Part shown: in pieces, positions 1 to 8,971 of the stretch
Layout: each line of letters begins with the position of its first letter
How positions within the stretch are numbered: the first letter of the stretch is position 1
DNA from: Aequorivita antarctica
Lineage (GTDB): Bacteria; Bacteroidota; Bacteroidia; Flavobacteriales; Flavobacteriaceae
Assembly: GCF_007997155.1 (NCBI RefSeq)
Contig: NZ_VORT01000003.1
Coordinates: forward strand, 1-64,000
Length of the DNA stretch: 64,000 bases
Direction of reading: 5' to 3'
Notes under the pieces: generated by a model
Told to the model about the DNA's origin: nothing
What the model saw: only the letters and a program-made list of their open reading frames with translations
The model's database searches: none
Program-made: the position numbers and the translations under genes

Positions 1-1
1 T

Positions 2-91
2 TCATTAAATAAAATGAAACCAACAGAATTTGAAACTTATGTTGATAGCTTAACCAATAAGCATAAACCAAAATATAAGATAAACTATTAA
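2..91 (+). CDS. C-terminal fragment of an unidentified protein (cut by window edge)
   Basis: An open frame enters from the left edge and ends at TAA 89-91, giving about 29 residues that end in KYKINY. No start is visible; an internal ATG at 14 could in principle begin a 25-residue peptide, but continuation from upstream is more likely. The next gene is purE, and purK often precedes purE, but these residues are too few to show that this is PurK. The function is unknown. Confidence 0.4.
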   Translation, partial: SLNKMKPTEFETYVDSLTNKHKPKYKINY

Positions 92-123
92 CCAGAAAAA
101 AGGCAACCTTAATCAGGCAAGCT

Positions 124-150
124 CAAACCAGAAACCTGAAACCTGAAACC
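124..150 (+). repeat. GAAACCT stutter repeat just before purE
   Basis: Three tandem copies of GAAACCT or a close variant, preceded by AAACCA, end 8 bases before the purE ATG. A closely similar tract lies on the coding strand just before the probable tonB start at about 43334. The role is unknown; it may be part of the leader or promoter. Confidence 0.7.
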
Positions 151-158
151 TAAAAACA

Positions 159-650
159 ATGAGCAAAGTAGCAATAATAATGGGAAGCACCAGCGACCTG
201 CCAGTAATGCAGGACGCAGTAGATATTCTAAAAGAATTCAATATTGAAGTGGAAGTGGATATCGTTTCCGCCCACCGCACTCCCGACAAACTTTTTGATT
301 ACGGTAAGAACGCACATACCCGTGGCATTTCGGTAATAATAGCAGGAGCAGGCGGCGCGGCACACCTTCCCGGGATGATTGCTTCGTTGTCGCCATTGCC
401 AGTTATTGGCGTTCCGGTAAAATCCAGTAACTCCATTGACGGCTGGGATAGCATTCTTTCCATCCTCCAAATGCCTGGCGGCGTTCCCGTTGCCACGGTT
501 GCATTAAATGGTGCGAAAAACGCTGGTATTTTGGCTGCACAAATTATAGGCTCTTCCGACAAAAGTGTTTTAGATAGGATTATTGCTTATAAGGAAAGTC
601 TTAAAACAAAAGTTGAAGAAGGTGCCAAAAAGATGAAAGGAAACAATTAG
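159..650 (+). CDS. purE: N5-carboxyaminoimidazole ribonucleotide mutase (PurE)
   Basis: Class I PurE, which interconverts N5-CAIR and CAIR in de novo purine synthesis in the cytoplasm. The 163 residues fit the usual length. The N-terminal phosphate-binding segment IMGSTSD, the SAHRTP segment near residue 38 with the catalytic histidine, and the AGAGGAAHLPGM segment are all present. ATG follows a GAAACCT repeat tract. The stop overlaps by one base with the GTG of the next small gene, so the two are probably co-transcribed. The identification is firm. Confidence 0.97.
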   Translation: MSKVAIIMGSTSDLPVMQDAVDILKEFNIEVEVDIVSAHRTPDKLFDYGKNAHTRGISVIIAGAGGAAHLPGMIASLSPLPVIGVPVKSSNSIDGWDSILSILQMPGGVPVATVALNGAKNAGILAAQIIGSSDKSVLDRIIAYKESLKTKVEEGAKKMKGNN

Positions 651-952
651 TGAAACACAGTATCTATTCCATAATTGTGTCTTTTATTGGCATATCCTTT
701 ATTCTTTATATGAACTATTACTTCGCCCAAGAAGTAAGCTTGCTTCAAACCAATCAACAGTTTAACGAGCCACAATTGATAATAACACCGAAGGTCCACA
801 AAATGGCTGCCCTTATTATCGGTTTAATTGGAGTATTCTTCGGAATAAAAGGATTCAAATCTTTCAAAAAACTCAGCCTAATTGGCATAGTCCTGTCATT
901 ACTTCTTATCGCTATCAGCTTTTTTCCCCTTTGGCATTATTTTCGACCGTAA
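650..952 (+). CDS. small two- to three-helix membrane protein, unknown function
   Basis: A 100-residue protein with hydrophobic segments at about residues 5-25, 52-68 and 75-95 and a short soluble stretch between the first two. The start is GTG, sharing one base with the purE stop (TAGTG), which indicates translational coupling. It lies between purE and an M3 peptidase on the same strand with short gaps. I recognise no family. It may be an inner-membrane protein; no enzymatic motif is visible. Confidence 0.7.
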   Translation: MKHSIYSIIVSFIGISFILYMNYYFAQEVSLLQTNQQFNEPQLIITPKVHKMAALIIGLIGVFFGIKGFKSFKKLSLIGIVLSLLLIAISFFPLWHYFRP

Positions 953-978
953 GCACATTACAAACAGAAACTACATTT

Positions 979-3000
979 ATGAACAATCCTCTTTTACAAG
1001 ATTATAACACCGCTCCCTTTTCCAAAATAGAAAATGCACATTTCCTACCCGCAATCAGCAAACTGATTGAGGAAACAAAAGCGGAAATAGATGCAATTAC
1101 TTCCAACACTGAAGCAGCTACTTTTAAAAATACAGTAGAAGCTATTGAAAATACTGGCGAAAAGCTTGATAGAGCAACCAGCATCTTCTTCAACCTCAAT
1201 AGTGCCGAAACCAATGACGAAATCCAAAAAATAGCACAGGAAATATCGCCAATGCTCACTGAATTCAGTAACGACATGTTGCTGAACGAAGGCTTGTTTG
1301 AAAGGGTGAAAACAGTTTACAGCCAAAAAGACTCTTTAAAAAATCTTACAGAAGAACAGCAAATGCTGCTCGAAAAAAAATATAAAGCCTTTTCAAGAAA
1401 TGGCGCCAATCTTTCTGAAGAAAAGAAAACAGAACTGCGAAAGATAGATACAGAGCTTTCAAAGCTTAGCCTCACTTTTGGAGAAAATATTTTGGCGGAA
1501 ACTAACAAGTTCGAACTGCATATTACCGACGAAAAAGATCTTTCCGGCTTACCTGAAGGCGTAATTGAAGCTGCTGCACAAACTGCAGTGGAAAAAGATA
1601 AAACTGGTTGGATTTTCACTTTGGATTATCCAAGCTACGTACCGTTTTTAACCTATGCCGACAATCGCGAACTCCGCAAAAAAATGGCAATTGCCTTTGG
1701 CGCAAAAGGTTTTCATAATGACGCATTGGACAACCAGCAAAACGTTATTCAAATTGCAGGCCTTCGCTATAAACGAGCAAATTTGTTGGGTTATAAAAGC
1801 CACGCACACTTTGTGTTGGAAGAACGTATGGCGGAAACGCCAGAAAAGGTAAAATCATTTTTAAATGAATTGCTAGAAAAAGCAAAACCTGCCGCCCAAA
1901 AAGAGTTTAATGAATTAACCGCTTTTGCGAAAGAACTGGATGGAGTTGATCACTTAGAGAAATGGGACGGCGCTTATTATTCTGAAAAACTAAAACAAAA
2001 GCTTTTCAATCTGGATGACGAAAAGCTGAAGCCATATTTCGAATTAAAAAACGTTATAAATGGCGTTTTCAAAGTTGCGGAAAAACTATACGGACTTCAT
2101 TTTGAAGAAGTGCAGGACATCGATAAATATCACACCGATGTAAAAACATACGAAGTAAAAGATGACGAAGGCGAGTTGGTCGCAATTTTTTATGCAGACT
2201 TCCACCCTCGCGCAGGAAAACGCAATGGTGCCTGGATGACATCCTATAAACCACAACAAATGAAAGACGGTAAAAATGATCGTCCACATATTTCCATTGT
2301 TTGTAATTTTACGAAGCCAACTGCTAGTAAGCCTTCACTTTTAACTTTTAATGAAGTAACTACTTTGTTCCACGAGTTTGGCCATGCCTTGCATGGCATG
2401 TTGGCAAACACCCACTACCCTAGTCTTTCCGGAACCAGCGTTTATTGGGATTTCGTGGAATTACCAAGTCAGATTTTAGAGAATTGGTGTTATGAAAAAG
2501 AAACATTGGAGCTCTTCGCGACACATTACAAAACGGGTGAAGTAATTCCGATGGAATACGTTGAAAAGATAAAAGATTCTGCTACCTTCCATGAAGGGAT
2601 GGCAACACTGCGTCAATTAAGCTTTGGAATGTTGGACATGGCTTGGCACGGCCAAGATCCTTCAGGAATCAAGGATGTAAAAGCTTTTGAGGTTGCAGCT
2701 TTTGAGGATACGCAGCTTTATCCAGATGTGAAAGAGAATTGCATGAGCACTTCGTTTTCACATATTTTTCAAGGTGGTTATTCGGCAGGATATTACAGCT
2801 ATAAATGGGCTGAGGTTTTGGATGCGGATGCTTTCGCCTTGTTTAAACAAGAAGGCATCTTCAATAAAAAAGTGGCTGATAGGTTTAAAGGCTTTGTGCT
2901 TTCACAAGGTGGGACTATGGACCCAATGGAACTTTACATAAAATTCCGCGGACAAGAGCCAGACCCAGAGGCACTTTTGAAAAGAGCTGGACTACTTTAA
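979..3000 (+). CDS. M3 family oligopeptidase (Dcp/OpdA type)
   Basis: Zinc metallopeptidase that degrades short peptides, probably in the cytoplasm. The zinc motif HEFGH spans residues 465-469 (counted from ATG 979), and E494 in the VELPSQ segment lies at the spacing expected for the third ligand in the M3A family. Length is 673 residues, close to E. coli Dcp. The open frame extends upstream to 931, but that would overlap the preceding gene. The residues before the MNNPLL start are not typical, so I choose 979. It is probably in the purE transcription unit. Dcp and OpdA cannot be separated here. Confidence 0.92.
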   Translation: MNNPLLQDYNTAPFSKIENAHFLPAISKLIEETKAEIDAITSNTEAATFKNTVEAIENTGEKLDRATSIFFNLNSAETNDEIQKIAQEISPMLTEFSNDMLLNEGLFERVKTVYSQKDSLKNLTEEQQMLLEKKYKAFSRNGANLSEEKKTELRKIDTELSKLSLTFGENILAETNKFELHITDEKDLSGLPEGVIEAAAQTAVEKDKTGWIFTLDYPSYVPFLTYADNRELRKKMAIAFGAKGFHNDALDNQQNVIQIAGLRYKRANLLGYKSHAHFVLEERMAETPEKVKSFLNELLEKAKPAAQKEFNELTAFAKELDGVDHLEKWDGAYYSEKLKQKLFNLDDEKLKPYFELKNVINGVFKVAEKLYGLHFEEVQDIDKYHTDVKTYEVKDDEGELVAIFYADFHPRAGKRNGAWMTSYKPQQMKDGKNDRPHISIVCNFTKPTASKPSLLTFNEVTTLFHEFGHALHGMLANTHYPSLSGTSVYWDFVELPSQILENWCYEKETLELFATHYKTGEVIPMEYVEKIKDSATFHEGMATLRQLSFGMLDMAWHGQDPSGIKDVKAFEVAAFEDTQLYPDVKENCMSTSFSHIFQGGYSAGYYSYKWAEVLDADAFALFKQEGIFNKKVADRFKGFVLSQGGTMDPMELYIKFRGQEPDPEALLKRAGLL

Positions 3001-3120
3001 TAGCAAATAGAAATAGCCAGAAGAGTATAAGTTTTAGTTGCGACTGTTTAACTATTTTTGATTATAAAATATTCCAAACTAAATGGTTGGCATTTTCGTA
3101 TATGTTTATAGAAACTTCCC

Positions 3121-3128
3121 TATTTTTG
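3121..3128 (+). promoter_or_regulatory. TAnnTTTG -7 element before the sigma factor gene
   Basis: TATTTTTG matches the Bacteroidota -7 consensus and ends 22 bases before the TTG start of the sigma factor. No TTG sits at the ideal 17-22 bases upstream; the nearest is about 31 bases away. The prediction is therefore weak. Confidence 0.35.
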
Positions 3129-3150
3129 AAATTGGCTAAAAATTATTCAT

Positions 3151-3699
3151 TTGGAACTACTTAATCCCGACAAATGGGTTGACAATTATGCAGATTACCT
3201 CTACAATTACACTATTGTGAGGGTAAACGACCATATAGTTGCACAAGATCTAATTTCGGAAACTTTCTTAGCAGGACTTAAATCGAAAAAAAACTTTAAG
3301 GGAGAAGCTTCAGAACGCACTTGGCTTATTTCAATCCTGAAGCGAAAAATTATTGATCACTACAGAAAGATAAATTCCAATAAAGGAAAGGCCGAGGTAC
3401 ATATTACGTATCGGGACGAGGATTCCGAAGGCGATTGGTTAGAAGAAAACGCCGCCGACCCTTTTGACAAAACCGCCGAGGACAAAATGGAAAACGAGGA
3501 ATTGGGACTCGCAATTTTGCAATGTTTGGATAAACTTCCTGAAAAACAAGCGACCATTTTTAAAATGAAAACCATTGAAAATTATGATACCGAAGCAATT
3601 TGTAAAGAATTTAATATTACGCCGTCTAACCTTTGGGTAATAATCCATAGGGCTCGAAAAACCTTGGCAGAGTGCCTTGAGGAGAATTGGTTTAATTAA
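3151..3699 (+). CDS. ECF-type RNA polymerase sigma factor
   Basis: A sigma-70 family protein of 182 residues. Region 2 is recognisable at residues 10-75 (VAQDLISETFLAGLKS and the SERTWLISILKRKIIDHYRK segment), and region 4 is the C-terminal helix-turn-helix (KLPEKQATIFKMK followed by TEAICKEFNITPSNLWVIIHRARKTL). No ATG or GTG fits, and the in-frame stop upstream leaves TTG 3151 as the best start. The next gene encodes a short zinc-finger protein, as expected for a sigma/anti-sigma pair. The target regulon cannot be inferred. Confidence 0.9.
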   Translation: MELLNPDKWVDNYADYLYNYTIVRVNDHIVAQDLISETFLAGLKSKKNFKGEASERTWLISILKRKIIDHYRKINSNKGKAEVHITYRDEDSEGDWLEENAADPFDKTAEDKMENEELGLAILQCLDKLPEKQATIFKMKTIENYDTEAICKEFNITPSNLWVIIHRARKTLAECLEENWFN

Positions 3700-3704
3700 A
3701 GAAT

Positions 3705-3959
3705 ATGAAGTTTTTTTTGAAGTGTAATGAAGCCGCTCACGTATGTGACAAAAGCCAATATAATGAGGCCAGCTTTTTCGAAAAATTTAAATTGAAAATG
3801 CACATCCTTATGTGTGTATTGTGCCGTAGGCATGTAAAGCGAAACATCAAGCTTACCAAAACCATAAAATCTGCGAATATCAAAACCCTCCATCCTGATG
3901 AGAAACAGTTGTTGAAAACACGTCTTCAGCATGAAGCAAACAACGCGCAAGAATCTTAA
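3705..3959 (+). CDS. short zinc-finger (ZAS/zf-HC2-like) putative anti-sigma factor
   Basis: An 84-residue protein 5 bases downstream of the ECF sigma gene. It has C7 followed 26 residues later by H33-x3-C37-x2-C40, the C-(x)25-H-x3-C-x2-C signature of zinc anti-sigma (ZAS) domains. There is no membrane segment, so it would act in the cytoplasm, perhaps as a redox or metal sensor. The last bases overlap the convergent UbiA-like gene by 4. Family and role are inferred from motif and position. Confidence 0.75.
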   Translation: MKFFLKCNEAAHVCDKSQYNEASFFEKFKLKMHILMCVLCRRHVKRNIKLTKTIKSANIKTLHPDEKQLLKTRLQHEANNAQES

Positions 3960-4774
3960 AGTTGTTCAAAAAGCAAAAAAAGCAAAAACCAGATTATAGG
4001 TAGTCCTTCCACCCAAAAAGAAGAAAAAAAACGCGTTTGATGGGTTTTGGAGATAACCAGCATCCAACCCAAAATCACACAAAAAACCAATAGACTTATT
4101 ATATAGGCCACCTGAGATTGGTGCTTAAAAAATTCAAAAACCAAGCAGAGACATAAAACAGCTAAGCCCAATAATTTTGTGTTCCGAACGCCAAACTGTT
4201 GTGGCAAAGTTTTAAGGTTGAGCGAATCATAAGGCACATCGCGAATTTCAAAAGGAAGAATAAGCGCCACAACTATCATAATCCGTTGAAAAAAACTTAG
4301 CAGCACATCTGCAGAAATAGAGCTTTCAGTTGCGACCATAGGCAAAATAACAGTAACGCCAGCCCACACAAAAGCCACTACAAATATCTTTAAGCTCGAA
4401 AAATTTCGCAAGTTTTTATGCCTTACAAAAGGTACTGCATAAAAAAAAGTCGCTAGAGCAAATCCTGCAGTTACCAAAAGTGTACTGATGGAAAGTTTGA
4501 ACGCTATAAAAGCAAGAAAAACAAAACATATTCCTGAAAAAACCTGAATGGTTTTTAGTGAATATGTCAAACTTCGGTGGTGTAGGCCAGCTACTTTGGC
4601 GTATTTCACAAAATTATAGCCCGTTAAAGCCCCAAGAAAAACAAAGGCCCAAAGCTCCTTTGAGAGCACTAAATTATATTCTAAAACTGAAATCGCCAAA
4701 AGCGCTACAACAGCCAAAGCAACGTGAATGCTACTGTTGATATAAAACGCAAAAACACGTTTAAAAATCTTCAT
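3956..4774 (-). CDS. UbiA-superfamily-like integral membrane protein
   Basis: A 272-residue protein with eight or nine membrane helices and the general pattern of UbiA prenyltransferases. The second aspartate motif is present (RDVPYDS, a DxxxD). At the first motif the expected N-xxx-D-xxx-D reads as N-xxx-Y-xxx-A (segment GYNFVKYAKVA), so catalysis on prenyl diphosphates is doubtful. The open frame extends six codons upstream to 4792, but MKIFKR at 4774 is the more natural start. It is transcribed convergently to the anti-sigma gene. The substrate is unknown. Confidence 0.75.
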   Translation of the reverse strand: MKIFKRVFAFYINSSIHVALAVVALLAISVLEYNLVLSKELWAFVFLGALTGYNFVKYAKVAGLHHRSLTYSLKTIQVFSGICFVFLAFIAFKLSISTLLVTAGFALATFFYAVPFVRHKNLRNFSSLKIFVVAFVWAGVTVILPMVATESSISADVLLSFFQRIMIVVALILPFEIRDVPYDSLNLKTLPQQFGVRNTKLLGLAVLCLCLVFEFFKHQSQVAYIISLLVFCVILGWMLVISKTHQTRFFSSFWVEGLPIIWFLLFLLFEQL

Positions 4775-4872
4775 AATATCAAAAATAGCCAAAGTGTTAG
4801 TAACCCATAAATTTAGTTGAAAAATTTAATTATTCAGCCACTTAAAAGCAGACTATTTTAGGTTAAATATTG

Positions 4873-4880
4873 TAATTTTG
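4873..4880 (+). promoter_or_regulatory. -7 element of the gcvP promoter
   Basis: TAATTTTG fits TAnnTTTG and lies 26 bases before the gcvP ATG. No good -33 TTG is seen at the usual distance. Confidence 0.45.
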
Positions 4881-4906
4881 CCACCTAAATTTCAAACGCA
4901 AATTTA

Positions 4907-7756
4907 ATGAATACAGATTCTTTTGCTTTAAGGCATATCGGTCCTCGGGAAAACGACCTTCCCGAAATGCTTAAAACCATTGGTGTAAGCTCTCTTGACC
5001 AACTTATTTACGAAACCGTTCCAGACGATATTCTGCTGAAAAAAGCACTAGATCTTGATATAGCGATGAGCGAACAGGAATACCTGGAGCACATTACGGA
5101 ACTTTCTTCCAAAAACAAACTTTTTAAAACATATATAGGCTTGGGCTATAACCAGTCTAACACCCCTCCCGTAATTCAAAGAAATATTTTGGAAAACCCG
5201 GGATGGTATACGGCTTATACTCCATATCAAGCAGAGATTGCCCAAGGAAGGCTTGAAGCTTTGCTGAACTTTCAAACTATGATTGCCGATTTAACTGGAA
5301 TGGAACTTGCAAACGCTTCCCTTTTGGATGAATCTACCGCTGCGGCAGAAGCAATGGCACTGCTTTATAACGTTCGTGAAAAAGATAAAAAGAAAAGCAA
5401 TGCTTCCAAGTTTTTTGTTTCGGAAGAAGTGCTACCACAAACACTTTCAGTTCTTGAAACACGTTCCATTCCCTTGGGAATAGAATTGGTGGTGGGCAAA
5501 CACGAAGATTTCGACTTTTCTGAAGGATTTTTTGGAGCAATTGTTCAATATCCAAGTAGAACAGGAAAGGTTCACAACTATAAAAACTTCATCCAAAAAG
5601 CGAACGAAAACCAAATAAAGGTTGCCGTTGCTGCTGATATTTTGAGCCTTGTGATGCTAGAAGCTCCCGGAAAATTTGGGGTTGATGTGGTTGTGGGAAC
5701 AACGCAGCGTTTCGGAATTCCATTGGGTTACGGTGGACCGCACGCAGCTTTCTTTGCAACAAAAGACGAATACAAACGAAGCATTCCAGGAAGAATTATT
5801 GGCGTTACAAAAGACACCGATGGCAACCGTGCCTTGCGAATGGCACTTCAAACAAGAGAGCAACACATTAAGCGAGATAAAGCAACCTCAAATATATGTA
5901 CTGCCCAGGTTTTACTGGCTGTTATGGCGGGAATGTATGCCGTTTATCACGGCCCAGAAGGCTTGAAATATATTGCTAAAAAAGTTCATAACGGAGCGGC
6001 AACACTTGCAAATGCTTTAGAAAAATTGGGTTTTGAGCAAATAAACGATACTTATTTTGACACTATTGCCATCAAGACCGATGCTACCAAAATCAAGTTT
6101 TTGGCTGAAGCGAAAGAAGTGAATTTCTACTATCCTAACGACGAAACGGTTTCAATATCCATCAATGAAACTACCACGGTAAAGGATTTGAACAAAATAG
6201 TTGCAATCTTTTCCGAAGCCAATAAAAAGGACTTTCAAAAAATTACCGAACTTGAAACTGGCACTAAAATTCCACAAGAAATTGCACGTAAAACCGAGTT
6301 TTTGCAACAGGAGGTTTTCAACAAATATCACAGCGAAACCGATTTGATGCGTTACATCAAAAAACTGGAGCGCAAAGACCTTTCGTTGAACCACTCTATG
6401 ATTTCTTTGGGCTCGTGCACAATGAAACTTAATGCAGCGGCTGAAATGCTTCCGTTGAGCGACCCAATGTGGGGAAATATGCACCCATTTGTTCCTGTAG
6501 ATCAAGCTGAGGGCTACCAAACCATTTTGAGAAAACTTGAAAAGCAGCTCACCGAAATTACAGGCTTTGCTGGAACTTCCCTTCAACCAAATAGTGGCGC
6601 ACAGGGCGAATATGCAGGTTTGATGGTTATTCGTGCTTATCACGAATCGGAAGGTGAAGGTCATAGAAACATCTGCTTAATTCCTGCTTCAGCCCACGGA
6701 ACAAACCCTGCAAGTGCTGTAATGGCTGGAATGCAAGTGGTGGTAACCAAGTCTACTGACGAAGGAAATATTGACGTGGAAGATCTTCGCGCACAAGCCA
6801 TAAAACACAAAGACAATCTTTCCTGCTTGATGGTTACTTATCCATCAACACACGGTGTTTACGAATCTGCCATTCGCGAAATAACTAGTATTATTCACGA
6901 AAACGGCGGACAGGTTTATATGGATGGCGCAAATATGAACGCGCAGGTTGGCTTAACCAACCCAGGTGCCATTGGCGCAGACGTTTGCCATTTGAACCTT
7001 CACAAAACTTTCGCCATTCCGCACGGAGGTGGTGGGCCAGGCGTTGGACCTATTTGTGTTGCCAAGCAATTGGTTCCGTTTTTACCTTCAAATCCTATTA
7101 TTGCCACTGGTGGTGAAAATGGTATTTCGGCAATTTCCGGAGCACCTTATGGCAGTTCTTTGGTTTGCTTAATTAGCTATGCCTACATCTGTATGCTTGG
7201 GGTAAATGGTTTGAAAAAAGCTACCCAATATGCCATTTTGAACGCCAACTATATTAAAGAACGACTTAACGGCCATTACGAAGTGCTTTATGCAGGCGAA
7301 CGCGGCCGCGCAGCCCACGAAATGATTGTGGATTGCCGCCCGTTTAAAGCAAAGGGAATTGAAGTAACAGATATCGCAAAACGATTGATGGATTACGGTT
7401 TCCACGCACCAACAGTTTCCTTTCCAATTGCAGGAACTTTGATGATTGAGCCTACAGAAAGCGAAAGCAAGATAGCTTTGGATCAATTCTGCGATGCAAT
7501 GATTTCTATCAGAAAAGAAATTGAAGCAGCGGATAAAGACAATCCAAACAACGTATTGAAAAATTCGCCACATACCTTGGGAATGCTTACCGCCGATAAT
7601 TGGGATTTCCCATATAGCAGGCAGGAAGCGGCTTTCCCAATGGAATACATTTCAGACAATAAATTCTGGCCTACAATTAGAAGAGTAGATGACGCTTTCG
7701 GGGACAGAAACTTGATTTGTACGTGTAATCCAATTGAAGCTTATATGGAAGCCTAA
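4907..7756 (+). CDS. gcvP: glycine dehydrogenase (decarboxylating), P protein
   Basis: P protein of the glycine cleavage system: PLP-dependent decarboxylation of glycine and transfer of the aminomethyl group to lipoyl-H protein. At 949 residues it is the fused single-chain form (homologous N- and C-terminal halves) rather than the split gcvPA/gcvPB form. The PLP lysine is K700 in the LNLHKTF segment, followed by a glycine-rich IPHGGGGPGVGP stretch. The N-terminal FALRHIGPRENDLPEM is typical. It stands alone here, with no gcvT or gcvH adjacent. The identification is firm. Confidence 0.97.
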   Translation: MNTDSFALRHIGPRENDLPEMLKTIGVSSLDQLIYETVPDDILLKKALDLDIAMSEQEYLEHITELSSKNKLFKTYIGLGYNQSNTPPVIQRNILENPGWYTAYTPYQAEIAQGRLEALLNFQTMIADLTGMELANASLLDESTAAAEAMALLYNVREKDKKKSNASKFFVSEEVLPQTLSVLETRSIPLGIELVVGKHEDFDFSEGFFGAIVQYPSRTGKVHNYKNFIQKANENQIKVAVAADILSLVMLEAPGKFGVDVVVGTTQRFGIPLGYGGPHAAFFATKDEYKRSIPGRIIGVTKDTDGNRALRMALQTREQHIKRDKATSNICTAQVLLAVMAGMYAVYHGPEGLKYIAKKVHNGAATLANALEKLGFEQINDTYFDTIAIKTDATKIKFLAEAKEVNFYYPNDETVSISINETTTVKDLNKIVAIFSEANKKDFQKITELETGTKIPQEIARKTEFLQQEVFNKYHSETDLMRYIKKLERKDLSLNHSMISLGSCTMKLNAAAEMLPLSDPMWGNMHPFVPVDQAEGYQTILRKLEKQLTEITGFAGTSLQPNSGAQGEYAGLMVIRAYHESEGEGHRNICLIPASAHGTNPASAVMAGMQVVVTKSTDEGNIDVEDLRAQAIKHKDNLSCLMVTYPSTHGVYESAIREITSIIHENGGQVYMDGANMNAQVGLTNPGAIGADVCHLNLHKTFAIPHGGGGPGVGPICVAKQLVPFLPSNPIIATGGENGISAISGAPYGSSLVCLISYAYICMLGVNGLKKATQYAILNANYIKERLNGHYEVLYAGERGRAAHEMIVDCRPFKAKGIEVTDIAKRLMDYGFHAPTVSFPIAGTLMIEPTESESKIALDQFCDAMISIRKEIEAADKDNPNNVLKNSPHTLGMLTADNWDFPYSRQEAAFPMEYISDNKFWPTIRRVDDAFGDRNLICTCNPIEAYMEA

Positions 7757-7772
7757 ATAAGTATGCAATATT

Positions 7773-7831
7773 CAGTGTTTAGTAATCAGTGGAAACGAAT
7801 AAGATTACTACATACTGATAACTGAACACTG
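7773..7831. repeat. imperfect inverted repeat between gcvP and the ketoacyl synthase gene
   Basis: The 18-base arms 7773-7790 and 7814-7831 (CAGTGTTTAGTAATCAGT and its near reverse complement) match at 16 of 18 positions around a 23-base loop. A T-run follows at 7839-7847, so the hairpin may end gcvP transcription. It also belongs to a CAGT-rich stutter-repeat class found elsewhere in the window. Confidence 0.6.
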
Positions 7832-7872
7832 ATTACTGTTTTTTTTGTATTTTTAACAAAACATTTCAATAT

Positions 7873-8931
7873 ATGAATGTCAAGATAACCGGCATAGGTA
7901 GTTACATTCCAAGCGAGATTGCGAAGAATGAACATTTCGGTGACCATCATTTCTACAATGAGGACGGCACCCGTTTTGGCCAAGAAAATGAAACCATCAT
8001 TGAAAAGTTCAAAGCTATTACCGGTATTCACGAAAGACGTTATATCCCGAAAACACTATCAACTTCAGACATTGCGTCTTTTGCGGGTGAAAACGCTATC
8101 AAAAATGCGGGAATAGATAAAGAAACGCTCGATTATATTATTGTCGCCCATAATTACGGCGATGTAAAACACGGCTCCGTGCAGAGCGATACCGTGCCCA
8201 GTATTGCAACCCGAGTGAAGCACAATCTTAAAATTCAAAATCCAACTTGTGTTGGGTATGATGTACTTTTCGGCTGTCCAGGTTGGATAGAGGGAATGAT
8301 TCAGGCGTATGCGTTCATAAAAGCGGGTATTGCCAAAAAATGTTTGGTAATAGGCGCCGAAGCCCTTTCTCGCGTGGTTGATCCACACGACCGTGATTCT
8401 ATGATCTACAGTGACGGTGCGGGTGCTGCAGTCGTTGAAGTTACAGACCAAGCTGGAGGAATACTGACACATTTCAGTGCAACCTATGCTTTTGAAGAAG
8501 CGCATTTCATCTTTTTTGGTGAAAGCAACAATCTAGAGAAAAAAGACAATCGCCGTTACATAAAAATGTATGGCAGAAAGATTTATGAATTTGCACTAAA
8601 CCATGTTCCAGATGCAATGAAAACCTGCTTGGACAAAAGCGGCATTGGTATTGACGAAGTGAAAAAAATCTTTATCCACCAAGCCAATGAAAAAATGGAC
8701 GAGGCTATTGTAAACCGTTTTTACAAACTTTACGGCAAGTCAGCTCCTGAAAATATTATGCCAATGAGCATTGACAAACTGGGAAATAGCAGTGTGGCTA
8801 CAGTACCAACCCTTTATGATCTAGTATTGAACGGCGAGTTAAAAGGCCATTCCATCCAAAAAGGTGATGTGGTTATTTTTGCCAGTGTTGGCGCAGGGAT
8901 GAACATTAATGCTATTGTTTATAAAGTGTAA
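7873..8931 (+). CDS. 3-oxoacyl-ACP synthase III-like (FabH/KASIII family)
   Basis: Thiolase-fold condensing enzyme of 352 residues. The Cys-His-Asn triad is visible: C135 in LFGCPGW, H269 in IHQANEK and N305 in LGNSSVATVP. FabH starts fatty-acid synthesis by joining acyl-CoA and malonyl-ACP, but several FabH-like paralogues in flavobacteria have unknown substrates. This one stands outside any fab cluster, and the insert near residues 20-45 differs from canonical FabH. The next gene is a methyltransferase 40 bases away. The family is firm; the substrate is open. Confidence 0.9.
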   Translation: MNVKITGIGSYIPSEIAKNEHFGDHHFYNEDGTRFGQENETIIEKFKAITGIHERRYIPKTLSTSDIASFAGENAIKNAGIDKETLDYIIVAHNYGDVKHGSVQSDTVPSIATRVKHNLKIQNPTCVGYDVLFGCPGWIEGMIQAYAFIKAGIAKKCLVIGAEALSRVVDPHDRDSMIYSDGAGAAVVEVTDQAGGILTHFSATYAFEEAHFIFFGESNNLEKKDNRRYIKMYGRKIYEFALNHVPDAMKTCLDKSGIGIDEVKKIFIHQANEKMDEAIVNRFYKLYGKSAPENIMPMSIDKLGNSSVATVPTLYDLVLNGELKGHSIQKGDVVIFASVGAGMNINAIVYKV

Positions 8932-8937
8932 ATAATT

Positions 8938-8965
8938 CAGATTTATAAATTCTGAATTCTGAATT
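8938..8965 (+). repeat. ATTCTGA stutter/inverted repeat
   Basis: The tract between the ketoacyl synthase and methyltransferase genes has tandem ATTCTGA units on one side and their complement TCAGAT on the other, just before the methyltransferase ATG. It resembles the other stutter repeats in the window in its position. Confidence 0.5.
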
Positions 8966-8971
8966 AATAAA

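Noticed and set aside
6152-6664. Minus-strand open frame of 170 codons inside gcvP
   Set aside because: It is antisense to a conserved enzyme and does not look like any protein family.
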